NCBI RefSeq assembly: GCF_021887715.1
Contig: NZ_JAIQXX010000003.1
Coordinates: 124,001 to 188,000, forward strand
Length of the DNA stretch: 64,000 nucleotides
DNA from: Winogradskyella immobilis
Lineage (GTDB): Bacteria; Bacteroidota; Bacteroidia; Flavobacteriales; Flavobacteriaceae
Direction: 5' to 3'
This document shows, piece by piece, positions 7,471 to 16,706 of the stretch. The stretch's first letter is position 1. Each line of letters opens with the position of its first letter. The notes beneath the pieces were generated by a model, which saw only the letters and a program-made list of their open reading frames with translations, ran no database searches and had not been told where the DNA came from. Made by a program: the position numbers and the translations under genes.

Positions 7471-8512
7471 TGTTTAGGTGTAATTTTAGTTGCACGCTGT
7501 AATTGTTTTTGGTTTCAGAGATATCTAAATCATAATCATTTTTATATAGCAATTCTAAGCGTTTTTTAATGTTTTCTAACCCAATGCCATTTTTGGTTGA
7601 TTGATTGTTTTGGTGCGAATTTGTAATCGAAAAATCAATATGTTCATTATCGCATTTAAAAGCTATTGAAATTTTAAGTGTTCCGTTTACTATTTTTCCA
7701 TGCTTAAAACTATTTTCAACAAAAGGTAAAAATAGCATTGGTGCAATTTCAAGATTATTAATACAGTTGTCAGATTTAAAATCAATGTTTAAAGTGTCAT
7801 TAAATCGCATTTGCTCTAAACTAATATAGTCTTTAATGTGGTTGATTTCATCTTTTAATTCTACTAAAGGCTTATTAACTTGGTATAATACATAATCTAA
7901 TAAATTAGAAAGTTTTAAAATTAAATCAGGAGTTGTTTCAGATTTTTTAAGTGCAAAACCATATAGTGTATTTAACGTATTAAATAGAAAATGCGGATGA
8001 ATCTGCATTTTTAAATAACTTAACTCTTGTTGCTTTAATTTTAATTGTGCTTCTAATATTTTGGCTTCGAGTTCGGCGTTATGCTTAGACTGTTTTAGGT
8101 TTAGTTTTAAGAGTTTAAAAGCACTTACAATAATAACCACTAAGTAAATACAGGATATGATAAATATTGTATTACGAGAAAGTGATACGACTTCAGTAAA
8201 CTTAAAATCCGTGAGAAAAGCCAGACCAAAAAACACAGAAAACATAATGCAAAAAATAGAAATAATTACGGTGTAAAATGTATAAAGACTAAACAATGCA
8301 TATCTTTTAGTGATGAGGTAATCAGGAATGAGTTTGTAAATAGAAATGTAAGTAGTACCAATAGTGATAGGCATTAAAAACACAGAGAAATAAAATGTAT
8401 TAACATCTAAGGTATTGCCTGTACTAAAAACAAGTGTAAAAATGAAAAGCACTGCACACCAAAAAAAAAGATGTAGAAGCGTTTGTTTTATATAGTGTTT
8501 TTTTGATTTCAA
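7463..8512 (-). CDS. Sensor histidine kinase, LytS/YehU type
   Basis: 349 residues. Four membrane helices fill roughly 10-135 (around 14-30, 42-60, 73-98, 114-135), followed by a coiled-coil linker (about 137-165) and the His_kinase domain. The phospho-acceptor block is QIHPHFLFNTLNTLYGF with His174, and the ATPase part has MLFLPFVENSFKHG and GIGLENIKKRL. There is no extracellular sensor domain, so the membrane helices themselves are the likely sensor. It forms an operon with the overlapping LytTR regulator. The signal is unknown. Confidence 0.92.
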   Translation of the reverse strand: MKSKKHYIKQTLLHLFFWCAVLFIFTLVFSTGNTLDVNTFYFSVFLMPITIGTTYISIYKLIPDYLITKRYALFSLYTFYTVIISIFCIMFSVFFGLAFLTDFKFTEVVSLSRNTIFIISCIYLVVIIVSAFKLLKLNLKQSKHNAELEAKILEAQLKLKQQELSYLKMQIHPHFLFNTLNTLYGFALKKSETTPDLILKLSNLLDYVLYQVNKPLVELKDEINHIKDYISLEQMRFNDTLNIDFKSDNCINNLEIAPMLFLPFVENSFKHGKIVNGTLKISIAFKCDNEHIDFSITNSHQNNQSTKNGIGLENIKKRLELLYKNDYDLDISETKNNYSVQLKLHLNNG

Positions 8513-8704
8513 CTTAATCTAATAATACTACAATAATAGTTCATTTTTAGGTGCAGATGTGATTTTGTAGATGAATAACAGATTTAATACTGGTTTTAAC
8601 AAAAATGTTTAATCCCTTACAAAATTGGTTGCTTGTCGCATTATTAAATAAGTAGCGAAGTAAAATTATAAGTTCGCAGTGTATTAACTATAAAATAAAC
8701 AAAT

Positions 8705-9076
8705 ATGATTTCAAGACTATTAACTCAAGGTGGACCATTTATGTATATCATATTAATAACGCTATTACTATCTCTATTTTTTATAGTAAGAGCTTTTATT
8801 ACAATGAATAAAAATATAACGCAATCCAAAAAAATGATTGGCTTGGTCAATGAGTCTAGTATACTAAGTTTAGTAATCGGTTGTTTTGCCTCTGTATACA
8901 GTTTAATAGACTTATTTGATATGGTAGAAGCTATCGGTAATGTAAGGCCAGATCTTTTTTCTGCCGGATTAAAAGTATCTATGCTAACAGTAATTTTTGG
9001 ATTATTTGCTTTTACTATTGGTAGGATTGGAATATTAGCCTACAAATGGACGCATAAAACAGAAACACAAGAATAA
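8705..9076 (+). CDS. Short MotA/TolQ/ExbB-like proton channel protein
   Basis: 123 residues with three hydrophobic segments (about 12-31, 50-68, 84-112). The last pair (SAGLKVSMLTVIFGLFAFTIGR) resembles the conserved channel helices of MotA/TolQ/ExbB; the Ala-Gly-Leu-Lys-x-Ser stretch is typical. It is about half the usual length and lacks most of the cytoplasmic domain. It is followed 11 bases later by a lipoprotein with a TonB-C-like end, so the pair may be one unit. No ExbD partner is visible. Confidence 0.7.
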   Translation: MISRLLTQGGPFMYIILITLLLSLFFIVRAFITMNKNITQSKKMIGLVNESSILSLVIGCFASVYSLIDLFDMVEAIGNVRPDLFSAGLKVSMLTVIFGLFAFTIGRIGILAYKWTHKTETQE

Positions 9077-9087
9077 AATAAACAAAT

Positions 9088-9753
9088 ATGATACAGATAC
9101 AAGAAGCAATAAATAATAGGACATTTAATTTATTAGTAAAATTATCAATTATTGCGATACTGTTATTTAATGTTTCGTGTGGTAAATCTTCATCAAATCA
9201 ATCCGAAAGCGAACTTATAAATAGAATTAATGCCGTTCAACAGCAAATAATGGTGCAAGGAAATATAACTAAACAAGAGGAGCAGGCCATATTAAGTTTA
9301 TGTAGTATAATGACACATGATGATGGTTTAGCAAATTTCAGCCCAGATAATAGAATGATATTAAAAGATGTAGATATAGTGCCTATTTATGAAGGTTGCG
9401 AAGACCTTTCTAAAGAAGAAACTAGAGAATGTTTTAAGAATAAAATAGTGGCATTTATTAAAAGAGAGTTTAACGTAGGCGTATCTAAAGATTTAAACCT
9501 TTCTGAGCCAAAGCAGGTAGATGCTTTCTTTGTAATTGATGAAAACGGAAATCGAACTGGTATGAAAGTCAGAGACTCAGAAGTAACCATTCAGGCAGAA
9601 ATTTTGAGAGTGCTTAGAAAAATGCCAGTGATGAAACCAGCCATTCACAATGGAAAAAATGTTTCTGTATTGTGTTCAATACTAATTAAGTATGGAGATA
9701 ATATCGAAATTGATGTTGTTTATATTCCTGAAAGGCCTAATAATTGGAAGTAG
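9088..9753 (+). CDS. Lipoprotein with TonB C-terminal-like domain
   Basis: 221 residues. The signal is a long N-terminus followed by LLFNVSC, a lipobox with Cys at about residue 31. Residues about 105-220 follow the TonB-C pattern of Bacteroidota: IVPIYEGCEDL..., CFKNKIVAFIKREFN, FFVIDENGNRTGMKVRDS, ILRVLRKMPVMKPA, then a last strand. TonB proper would have a membrane helix rather than a lipid anchor, so this copy is unlikely to drive TonB-dependent transport on its own; many Bacteroidota carry such domains in stand-alone proteins. It is co-directional with the ExbB-like gene and followed by a strong terminator. Confidence 0.8.
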   Translation: MIQIQEAINNRTFNLLVKLSIIAILLFNVSCGKSSSNQSESELINRINAVQQQIMVQGNITKQEEQAILSLCSIMTHDDGLANFSPDNRMILKDVDIVPIYEGCEDLSKEETRECFKNKIVAFIKREFNVGVSKDLNLSEPKQVDAFFVIDENGNRTGMKVRDSEVTIQAEILRVLRKMPVMKPAIHNGKNVSVLCSILIKYGDNIEIDVVYIPERPNNWK

Positions 9754-9800
9754 AATTATTTTAAGAAACTTTAAATATTACATTAATTATGATATTTTCT

Positions 9801-9837
9801 AAAACGAACTTTTTAAGTTCGTTTTTTTTTTTTTTTA
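9801..9837 (+). terminator. Rho-independent terminator after the TonB-C-like gene
   Basis: AAAACGAACTT/AAGTTCGTTTT with a 3-base loop and a run of about 15 T. Confidence 0.85.
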
Positions 9838-9916
9838 TTAAAAAAAAAGTGACTTCAATCTCAATGGAGTGTCTTAACTTTAACGATATATAAAAACAAC
9901 TAACCAAGGAGATCTT

Positions 9917-10495
9917 TTGAAACAGCCTAGCGCCATTCAAAAATTAAGTGATGAAGACTTAGTGGTTGCCATTGTAAAAGACAAAAACACATTGCTGTTT
10001 GAAGTCTTATATGATAGGTATGCAAACTTGGTATATAATAAATGTTATGGTTTTGCTAGAGATGGAGACGAGGCAAAAGATTTAACGCAAGATGTGTTTT
10101 TAAATTTATTTGTAAAGCTGGCTAGTTTTAAGCACAAGTCAAAGTTTTCTACGTGGTTGTATGCCTTTACATATAACCATTGTGTTAATTATGTAACCCG
10201 AAACACAGCAAAAAAAATAGAGAAACAATCGGTAAGCCCAGATGTAATGGTAAATGTTAGTGATACTGAGCCAGAAATAGGGTTTTCTGATATGAAAATA
10301 GAAAAGCTTAAAAGAGTAATAGAACTAATAGCACCAGATGAAAAAATGATCTTGCTACTTAAATATGAAGATGGTTTAAGTATAAAAGAAATTTCTAGTG
10401 CATTAGATATAGGAGAAAGCGCAGTAAAAATGCGTATTAAAAGAGCGAAAGCGAAACTTGTACATGCGTACACAAATTATAGGAGTCATGGATAA
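9917..10495 (+). CDS. ECF-type RNA polymerase sigma factor
   Basis: 192 residues. Region 2: FEVLYDRYANLVYNKCY, DEAKDLTQDVFLNLFVK, FSTWLYAFTYNHCVNY. Region 4: EKMILLLKYEDGLSIKEISSALDIGESAVKMRIKRAKAK. The start is a TTG at 9917 with AAGGAG five bases before it, a clear Shine-Dalgarno that fixes this start and is unusual among genes here. No anti-sigma factor with a membrane helix follows; instead a 58-residue protein overlaps the stop and an MscS-like channel comes next. Sigma factors of this group in Flavobacteriia are often found with such mini-proteins. Confidence 0.93.
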   Translation: MKQPSAIQKLSDEDLVVAIVKDKNTLLFEVLYDRYANLVYNKCYGFARDGDEAKDLTQDVFLNLFVKLASFKHKSKFSTWLYAFTYNHCVNYVTRNTAKKIEKQSVSPDVMVNVSDTEPEIGFSDMKIEKLKRVIELIAPDEKMILLLKYEDGLSIKEISSALDIGESAVKMRIKRAKAKLVHAYTNYRSHG

Positions 10496-10664
10496 TCCTT
10501 TTGAGTACATAAATAAGCCTATAAAACAAGTTCCACCAGAACTAAAGGCTAAAGTAATGAGTGATATTGCTATGGCTAAATTAATTATGGAAATCGCTGA
10601 ACTATTTTCGTATAATTTTGCACATATTATAGAAACAGTTTCATCAAAACGTAAAAAAGATTAA
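10488..10664 (+). CDS. 58-residue protein coupled to the ECF sigma factor
   Basis: The ATG at 10488 overlaps the sigma stop (ATGGATAA) and has AGGAG four bases upstream; the earlier in-frame ATGs at 10458 and 10464 lie inside the sigma gene and are not preferred. The protein has DNPFEYINKPIKQVPPELKAKVMSDI followed by an amphipathic helix, and no transmembrane segment. Small partners of this form follow ECF genes in Flavobacteriia; an anti-sigma-like or remnant role is possible but not shown. Confidence 0.75.
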   Translation: MDNPFEYINKPIKQVPPELKAKVMSDIAMAKLIMEIAELFSYNFAHIIETVSSKRKKD

Positions 10665-10695
10665 TTTTAATAACATCAACTAAAATAAAACTAAT

Positions 10696-11520
10696 ATGGG
10701 GAAAATTTCAGGGTTTAAAGATATAGCAATGGAATCACTAACAACAATGTGGTTAGAGATCTCTAAGATATTTCCTAATATTATAGGAACACTATTTGTT
10801 TTAGTTATTGGTTTTTTCATGACAAAACTCGTTGTAAAAATTATTAAAAAAGTCTTGAAACTAGCTAAAGTTAGCAAGTTAGACGAAAAAATAAATGAGA
10901 TAGAAATTGTAGAAGGCAAAAACTTAAATTTTGACACCGTTAAGGTCATGTCAAGTTTTGTAAAGTGGATTATGTATATCATGCTAATTATTATGGCATC
11001 AGATATAATGAACCTTAAAATTATCTCAGAACAGATAGGAAACTTATTGGCGTATTTACCTAAATTATTTACTGCTCTTATTGTTTTTATGATAGGTTTA
11101 CTCTTTGCAAATTTTGTAAAGAATGGATTAAAATCATTGTTTGAATCTATGGATTTATCCGGAGGAAAAATGATTAGTCAAGTCATATTTTTCCTGTTAT
11201 TAACCTTTATATCCATTACAGCATTAAATCAAGCAGGTGTAGATACCGAAATTATTACTAATAACGTAGTAATGATTATAGGTGCTTTTTTATTGGCTTT
11301 TGCAATAGCATTTGGTTTAGGAGCAAAAGAGGTGATTACAAAATTATTAAAAACATTTTATGCTAGAAAAACTTATGAAGTTGGACAAAAAATAGAATTT
11401 AATAATTCTATTTTTGAAGTAGATAGCATAGAAAATATATTTATTGTCCTTAAAAACGATAATGAAAAACTAATTGTACCTATTGATGATTTAACTAGTA
11501 CTCAAATAAAAATCTTATAA
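10696..11520 (+). CDS. MscS-like small mechanosensitive channel protein
   Basis: 274 residues with about five membrane helices (around 28-48, 90-110, 126-148, 160-180, 188-210). The arrangement resembles the CmpX/YnaI-like group: an N-terminal TM_helix repeat, then a channel-like last helix rich in Ala/Gly (GAFLLAFAIAFGLGAKEV) and a short beta domain VGQKIEFNNSIFEVDSIENIFIVLKN. The final domain is shorter than in full MscS. It follows the sigma/mini-protein pair on the same strand at a short distance and may be in its operon, which would suit an envelope-stress sigma factor. The exact function is inferred. Confidence 0.85.
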   Translation: MGKISGFKDIAMESLTTMWLEISKIFPNIIGTLFVLVIGFFMTKLVVKIIKKVLKLAKVSKLDEKINEIEIVEGKNLNFDTVKVMSSFVKWIMYIMLIIMASDIMNLKIISEQIGNLLAYLPKLFTALIVFMIGLLFANFVKNGLKSLFESMDLSGGKMISQVIFFLLLTFISITALNQAGVDTEIITNNVVMIIGAFLLAFAIAFGLGAKEVITKLLKTFYARKTYEVGQKIEFNNSIFEVDSIENIFIVLKNDNEKLIVPIDDLTSTQIKIL

Positions 11521-11551
11521 TCAATAATCTTTTAATTATAAATATAATATT

Positions 11552-12058
11552 ATGAAGGCACTATACTTATTTTTAATGCTGATTTTTGGTGCAACTATTA
11601 ATGCACAATCTAACGCTAAATCTATTCAAAACGAAATAGATAAAACTGTTTGGAAACCCTTTCAAAATGCTTTTGAAACTTTAGACGCATCAGCTTTAAA
11701 TGCTATTTATGCAGATAAAACATTACGTGTTACACCACAAGGTATTGATACAGAAGAAGCTTATAAATTAGGGAATATAGAGCGTTTTAAAGCTTCTAAA
11801 ACAAATAAAGTTTCTATAAAACTAGATTTTTGGTTCGATAGTAGATTTACTAATAAAACAACATCTTACGAAGTTGGTTTTTATAGAATTAGAGCTACAG
11901 TTAACGGTAGCGTTAATGATAGTTATGGGCAATTTCATATTGTTCTAAAAAAAATAAATGGACAATGGAAAATCACACAAGATTGGGATACCACAACCAT
12001 TAATGGGCATGCACTTAACAAAGACGATTTTGAAACACACGCACCATTGAAGTTTTAA
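11552..12058 (+). CDS. Secreted NTF2-like (DUF4440/SnoaL) protein
   Basis: 168 residues with a signal peptide (about 1-19, cleaved after INAQ). The mature part has the SnoaL/DUF4440 order: a helix with FQNAFETLDASALNAIYAD, a mid-strand IKLDFWFDSRFTN, and YGQFHIVLKKINGQWKITQDWD, where GQWKI is the family hallmark. The reaction is unknown; such proteins bind small ligands or are structural. A second protein of the same type is at 33198. Confidence 0.85.
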   Translation: MKALYLFLMLIFGATINAQSNAKSIQNEIDKTVWKPFQNAFETLDASALNAIYADKTLRVTPQGIDTEEAYKLGNIERFKASKTNKVSIKLDFWFDSRFTNKTTSYEVGFYRIRATVNGSVNDSYGQFHIVLKKINGQWKITQDWDTTTINGHALNKDDFETHAPLKF

Positions 12059-12110
12059 ATACGGTTAAAGTAAATAGTGGTTATTCTATTTCTAAGTATA
12101 TATAAGGGAT

Positions 12111-13460
12111 TTATTTTTTATTTCGTCTATTATAATTTTTGTCGCCGCGAGTTTTAGGCTTCTTGTATTTTTTAGCAATTTCACGACGGTAAGATCCGCC
12201 TAAATTTTCTTTTTGGTTTTTTTCTTTTTTCTCATGAAAAGCCGGTCCTGGAGCATCTTCATCTCTTCGTTTTGTTGGGTTGTAACGTTCCTTAATAACA
12301 GTGCGTTCTTCTTCAATGAGTTCTTTTGAAATTTCTATGTATTCAGGGATTTCAAGAGTTTCAATTTCCATTTGCATTAAGGCTTCAATCTTTTCTCTAC
12401 CGTCTTGTTCTTTTTCAGTAGATAATAAAAGCGCATGACCTTGTTTCTCTGCTCTTCCTGTTCTACCAATGCGGTGCATGTAATTTTCAGGATAAGTAGG
12501 AGTATCAAAATTAATGACATGAGACACACCATCTATATCTAATCCACGAGCCATAACATCAGTCGCAATTAATAGACGATTCTCACCACTTCTAAACTGC
12601 TCTATACTACGCAAACGGTAATTCTGTGTTTTATTAGAGTGAATGACACAAGATTGTCCAGGAAATAATTCTTCAACCTTATCAAACAAACGATCAGCCA
12701 TCTTTTTAAAAGCCACAAAAATGATCACTTTAGTATAATGAGATTCGTCACCAAGGAGATACTCTAATAGGTTAACTTTGGTATAAAAGTTAGGAACGTT
12801 GTAACGTATTTGTTTAATGTTTTCTAGTGGTGTACCAGATACAGCGATCGCTATTTTTGTAGGGTTGATAAAAAAATCTGTAATTAAATGATCTACATCT
12901 TCGGTCATTGTTGCAGAAAACATAATGTTTTGACGTCGCTCTGGTAGAATATCAAAAATATTTAAGAGTTGATGTCTAAACCCTAAATCGAGCATAACAT
13001 CAACTTCATCAATCACTAATTTTTGAATCGATTTTAATTGTAAAACTCGACTTACCGCTAAATCATAAAGACGTCCTGGCGTAGCTACAATAATGTCAAC
13101 CCCTTGTGCAACAGCTTGTTTTTGGGTGTTAATGTTTGTGCCACCATAAACTCCCAAAACACGATTGTTAATATATTTAGAAAGTTTTTCAATATCATTA
13201 ACGACTTGCACAACCAATTCTCGTGTTGGTACTAAGATTAAAACTCTAGGATTTTCTTGTTTAGAGAATTTAAGATTGCGTAAAATAGGTAACATATACG
13301 CATAGGTTTTACCAGTACCTGTTTGGGCAATACCAACAACATCTTTTCCTGAAGCAACTACATTAAAGGCTTCTGCTTGTATTGGAGTAGGAGTAGTAAA
13401 CCCTAAATCATCAATAGCATTATATAGCGGCGTGTTTAAATTTAAATCCTGAAACGTCAT
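12111..13460 (-). CDS. DEAD-box RNA helicase
   Basis: 449 residues from the ATG at 13460; an upstream TTG at 13481 would add seven residues (MLLQEID) and is rejected. The conserved motifs are in order: Q motif GFTTPTPIQAEAF, motif I AQTGTGKT, Ia PTRELVVQV, TPGR, motif II DEVD (a valine where DEAD is usual), motif III SAT, then the helicase C half with HRIGRTGRAEKQG. The C-terminus is basic and disordered, as in RhlE/DeaD-like cold-adapted enzymes. It unwinds RNA duplexes, probably in ribosome assembly or RNA decay. Monocistronic and divergent from pabB. Confidence 0.93.
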   Translation of the reverse strand: MTFQDLNLNTPLYNAIDDLGFTTPTPIQAEAFNVVASGKDVVGIAQTGTGKTYAYMLPILRNLKFSKQENPRVLILVPTRELVVQVVNDIEKLSKYINNRVLGVYGGTNINTQKQAVAQGVDIIVATPGRLYDLAVSRVLQLKSIQKLVIDEVDVMLDLGFRHQLLNIFDILPERRQNIMFSATMTEDVDHLITDFFINPTKIAIAVSGTPLENIKQIRYNVPNFYTKVNLLEYLLGDESHYTKVIIFVAFKKMADRLFDKVEELFPGQSCVIHSNKTQNYRLRSIEQFRSGENRLLIATDVMARGLDIDGVSHVINFDTPTYPENYMHRIGRTGRAEKQGHALLLSTEKEQDGREKIEALMQMEIETLEIPEYIEISKELIEEERTVIKERYNPTKRRDEDAPGPAFHEKKEKNQKENLGGSYRREIAKKYKKPKTRGDKNYNRRNKK

Positions 13461-13600
13461 ATCTATTTCTTGTAACAACAAGAATTTATTTTAGATTTTA
13501 GGGCAAAGATAGCTTTTCATTTTAAGCTCAGGTTAGATTGATAAAAACTTTGTTTTTTATGCCTATTAATTTTCAGTAATTTGCATTTATTATACCTGTA

Positions 13601-14899
13601 TTGAAAAGAACTTTATACCATAAAACTGTAAACGAAAAAGCATTTAAGAGTAAGCTCTTAGATTGGGCACAACAGTATGATGATGTTGTTTTTATGGATG
13701 CTAATAATCATACAGACACATACAGTAGTTATGATGCTATTATTGCAGTAGATGCGTTTACAGCGATTAAAACGGATTATTTTGATGCTTTTGAAGCCTT
13801 AAAAGAATATCAATCTTCAGTTGAAGATTGGATTTTTGGATACTTAACTTACGATTTAAAGAATACCACAGAAGCTTTAAATTCTCAAAATATAGATGAA
13901 TTAGAATTTCCGGACTTGTATTTTTTTCAGCCTAAAAAATTGTTTTTACTAAAAGGGAATGCACTAGAAATGCAATACTTAAAAATGGTAGATGATGAGA
14001 TTGAAGAAGATTTTAAATCTATATCTGAGATGATTTTAGATGAAAAAGAAATGACTCATGAGTTACAAAATGTAAAGATTAAACTTCGCATGACTAAGGA
14101 TATGTATTTTGAAAACGTAAACAAGATGCTATCACATATTAGTAGAGGTGATATTTATGAAGCCAATTTTTGTCAAGAGTTTTATGCAGAGAATAGTAAT
14201 ATCAACCCTATTGATACATTTAATAAACTCAATCAAATATCTCAACCTCCTTTTGCTACGTTTTTAAAAACTGAGGATAAGTATTTATTATCTGCTTCAC
14301 CAGAACGTTATATTAAAAAAGAAGATGCTACTGTAATTTCTCAGCCTATAAAAGGTACAGCAAAACGCTCTAAAAATAAAATAGAAGATGAGAGACTCGC
14401 CGAAGACTTAGAGAATGACCCTAAAGAACGGAGCGAAAATATAATGATCGTCGATTTGGTGCGTAATGATCTGTCACATACAGCAATGAAAGGAAGTGTT
14501 AGAGTAGAAGAGTTGTGTAAAGTATATTCTTTTTTACAAGTGCATCAAATGATTTCAACGGTGTCATCAAAAGTAACAGCAGATACACATCCTGTAGATA
14601 TTATTAAAACAACGTTTCCAATGGGAAGTATGACGGGAGCTCCAAAAATTTCTGCCATGAAAATTATTGAAAAACTAGAAATGACTAAACGCGGTTTGTA
14701 TTCGGGTTCTGTAGGTTACTTTAAACCAAATGGGGATTTTGATTTTAATGTTATTATAAGAAGTATTTTATATAATGAAACAAAACAATATATTTCATAT
14801 TCAGTCGGTAGTGCCATAACAGCAAAAAGTGATCCGTTAAAAGAATACGAAGAATGCCTAATTAAAGCAAAAGCAATGCGTGAGGTTTTAGAAAATTAG
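13601..14899 (+). CDS. pabB: Aminodeoxychorismate synthase component I
   Basis: 432 residues. The chorismate-binding domain shows QPIKGTAKRS (the PIKGT form diagnostic of PabB rather than the PIAGT of TrpE), ERSENIMIVDLVRNDLS, FPMGSMTGAPKISAM and the end YSVGSAITAKSDPLKEYEE. It makes 4-amino-4-deoxychorismate for folate with a glutaminase (PabA), which is not next to it. The start is TTG at 13601; no in-frame ATG with a better context is near. It reads away from the divergent DEAD-box gene. Confidence 0.92.
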   Translation: MKRTLYHKTVNEKAFKSKLLDWAQQYDDVVFMDANNHTDTYSSYDAIIAVDAFTAIKTDYFDAFEALKEYQSSVEDWIFGYLTYDLKNTTEALNSQNIDELEFPDLYFFQPKKLFLLKGNALEMQYLKMVDDEIEEDFKSISEMILDEKEMTHELQNVKIKLRMTKDMYFENVNKMLSHISRGDIYEANFCQEFYAENSNINPIDTFNKLNQISQPPFATFLKTEDKYLLSASPERYIKKEDATVISQPIKGTAKRSKNKIEDERLAEDLENDPKERSENIMIVDLVRNDLSHTAMKGSVRVEELCKVYSFLQVHQMISTVSSKVTADTHPVDIIKTTFPMGSMTGAPKISAMKIIEKLEMTKRGLYSGSVGYFKPNGDFDFNVIIRSILYNETKQYISYSVGSAITAKSDPLKEYEECLIKAKAMREVLEN

Positions 14900-14964
14900 T
14901 TTTAATAGGCATAAGTATAAAGTAATAAGTTGTGTTTAGAGCTACAATCAACTAAATTTGAATT

Positions 14965-15318
14965 ATGAAGAGTTATAGAGACCTAATCGTCTGGCAAAAA
15001 TCAGTTCGTTTAGTTACGATTGTTTATGAGATTGTATCAAAATTTCCAGAAGAAGAAAGGTTTGGACTAATATCTCAAATTAAGAGAAGCGCTGTTTCTG
15101 TACCTTCAAATATTGCAGAAGGTTACGGACGGAATTATACAAAAGATTATTCTAGGTTCCTTCAAATTTCACGAGGATCTTTATATGAAATGCAAACGCA
15201 ATTTGAAATTGCACTGAATTTAAAATTTATTAAAAAAGAAGACTTGAAAGAAATAATAAACCTTTCTATAGAAGTTGAAAAAATGTTAAACAGCTTAATC
15301 AAGAAATTAAAAAGCTAA
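14965..15318 (+). CDS. Four-helix-bundle protein (S23/23S rRNA intervening-sequence family)
   Basis: 117 residues with the family hallmarks: DLIVWQKSVRLVTIVYEIVSKFPEEERFGL, QIKRSAVSVPSNIAEGYGR, YSRFLQISRGSLYEMQTQ and a final long helix. The family also includes the Avd accessory proteins of diversity-generating retroelements, but no reverse transcriptase is in the window. A close relative is at 31833-32183 on the other strand. A 10-bp inverted repeat, ATAAGTATAA at 14911 and TTATACTTAT at 15319, brackets the gene; this may be chance in AT-rich DNA. Function unknown. Confidence 0.88.
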   Translation: MKSYRDLIVWQKSVRLVTIVYEIVSKFPEEERFGLISQIKRSAVSVPSNIAEGYGRNYTKDYSRFLQISRGSLYEMQTQFEIALNLKFIKKEDLKEIINLSIEVEKMLNSLIKKLKS

Positions 15319-15361
15319 TTATACTTATCCCTTTTAACTAATGCCTTATTGCTATTAATTA

Positions 15362-16678
15362 ATGCCTTTAACCAATTTCAAAAATCACATTAACCAAAAC
15401 TTCCCTTTCTTAAAAGAAAGTAAAATCATCATTGCCATTTCTGGAGGTTTAGATTCTGTGGTACTATCGCATTTATGTAAGGCACTTGATTTAAGTTTTG
15501 TTCTAGCACATTGTAATTTTAATTTACGAGGGGAAGAAAGTGATAAAGACGAAGCGTTTGTATTGAATTTGGCAGAGGAATTAGATGTAGAATGCTTTGT
15601 TCAAAATTTTGATACTAATGCTTATGCCGAATTGCATAAAGTATCAATTCAAATGGCAGCACGTGAGTTACGTTATGATTGGTTTCAAGATTTAGTAGAG
15701 CAATTAAATTTTGATTATATATTAACTGCGCATCATGCCGATGACAATCTAGAAACTTTTCTTATTAATTTCACACGAGGTACAGGTATTAATGGACTAA
15801 CAGGAATTCCTGCTATAAATAATAATATAGTACGACCTTTATTAATGTTTTCTAGAGAGGCTATTGAAACCTATGCTAGAGCTAATGAAATACAATGGAG
15901 AGAAGATCTTAGTAATAACTCGCGCAAATACCTCAGAAATAAATTACGGCACGAGGTAGTACCAATATTAAAAGAAATTAATCCGCAGTTGTTAGATAGT
16001 TTTAAGCAAACCATAGATAACCTTAAAGGAACGGAAGCTATTGCTAATCATCATATAGATGCATTTAAAAAGCGTGCTGAGGTTACATCTAATTATGCAA
16101 TAACAGCGTATAAAATTTCAGAATTTAAAGCCTTAGATAGTCCAAAACCGTACTTGTTTGAACTGTTTAAAACTTATGGTTTTACGGAATGGAATGATGT
16201 TTTAGACTTACTAGAAGCGCAATCAGGAAAGTATGTACAGTCTAACACGCATCGTTTAATAAAACATAGAGATGTCATCTTATTAGCAGAGCTAAATATT
16301 GATACGCATTTACCAATCTCAATTACCAAAAGTGAAACATGTGTTGAGGCTCCTTTTGGAGAATTGCATTTTGAAACAGTTAGCGCAATTACAGGAAATT
16401 TAGATTTAGAAGTATATCTAGACAAAACACAATTAAAATTTCCATTGACATTACGTATTTGGAAAGAAGGAGACGTTTTTCAGCCTTCAGGAATGCAAGG
16501 CAAGAAGAAAATAAGTAAATATCTTAAAGACGAAAAAGCGTCACTTTTAGAAAAGGAAAACACATGGGTTTTAACTTCAAAAGATAAGATTGTTTGGGTT
16601 GTTGGTAAGCGAATGGATGAGCGTTTTAAAGTAAGCGACACCACAACTCAAATTCTAAAAATAATAATGAAAAAATAA
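15362..16678 (+). CDS. tilS: tRNA(Ile)-lysidine synthase
   Basis: 438 residues. The PP-loop SGGLDS is at residues 27-32, [14 protein letters not shown] and [14 protein letters not shown] follow, and the C-terminal domain with [33 protein letters not shown] is typical. It adds lysine to C34 of the AUA-reading tRNA(Ile), an essential step. The stop is 28 bases before the adenine deaminase ATG, and that gap is a dispersed repeat. Confidence 0.95.
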   Translation: MPLTNFKNHINQNFPFLKESKIIIAISGGLDSVVLSHLCKALDLSFVLAHCNFNLRGEESDKDEAFVLNLAEELDVECFVQNFDTNAYAELHKVSIQMAARELRYDWFQDLVEQLNFDYILTAHHADDNLETFLINFTRGTGINGLTGIPAINNNIVRPLLMFSREAIETYARANEIQWREDLSNNSRKYLRNKLRHEVVPILKEINPQLLDSFKQTIDNLKGTEAIANHHIDAFKKRAEVTSNYAITAYKISEFKALDSPKPYLFELFKTYGFTEWNDVLDLLEAQSGKYVQSNTHRLIKHRDVILLAELNIDTHLPISITKSETCVEAPFGELHFETVSAITGNLDLEVYLDKTQLKFPLTLRIWKEGDVFQPSGMQGKKKISKYLKDEKASLLEKENTWVLTSKDKIVWVVGKRMDERFKVSDTTTQILKIIMKK

Positions 16679-16706
16679 TGTCAGTCTGAGCGCAGTCGAA
16701 GTCAAT
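16679..16706 (+). repeat. Palindromic repeat filling the tilS-ade gap
   Basis: TGTCAGTCTGAGCGCAGTCGAAGTCAAT occupies the whole interval between the tilS stop and the ade ATG, so the ade leader and ribosome-binding region, if transcribed from tilS, are made of repeat sequence. Confidence 0.75.

Noticed and set aside
14965..15318. Four-helix-bundle gene considered as the Avd part of a diversity-generating retroelement
   Set aside because: No reverse transcriptase, template repeat or variable repeat is visible in the window.
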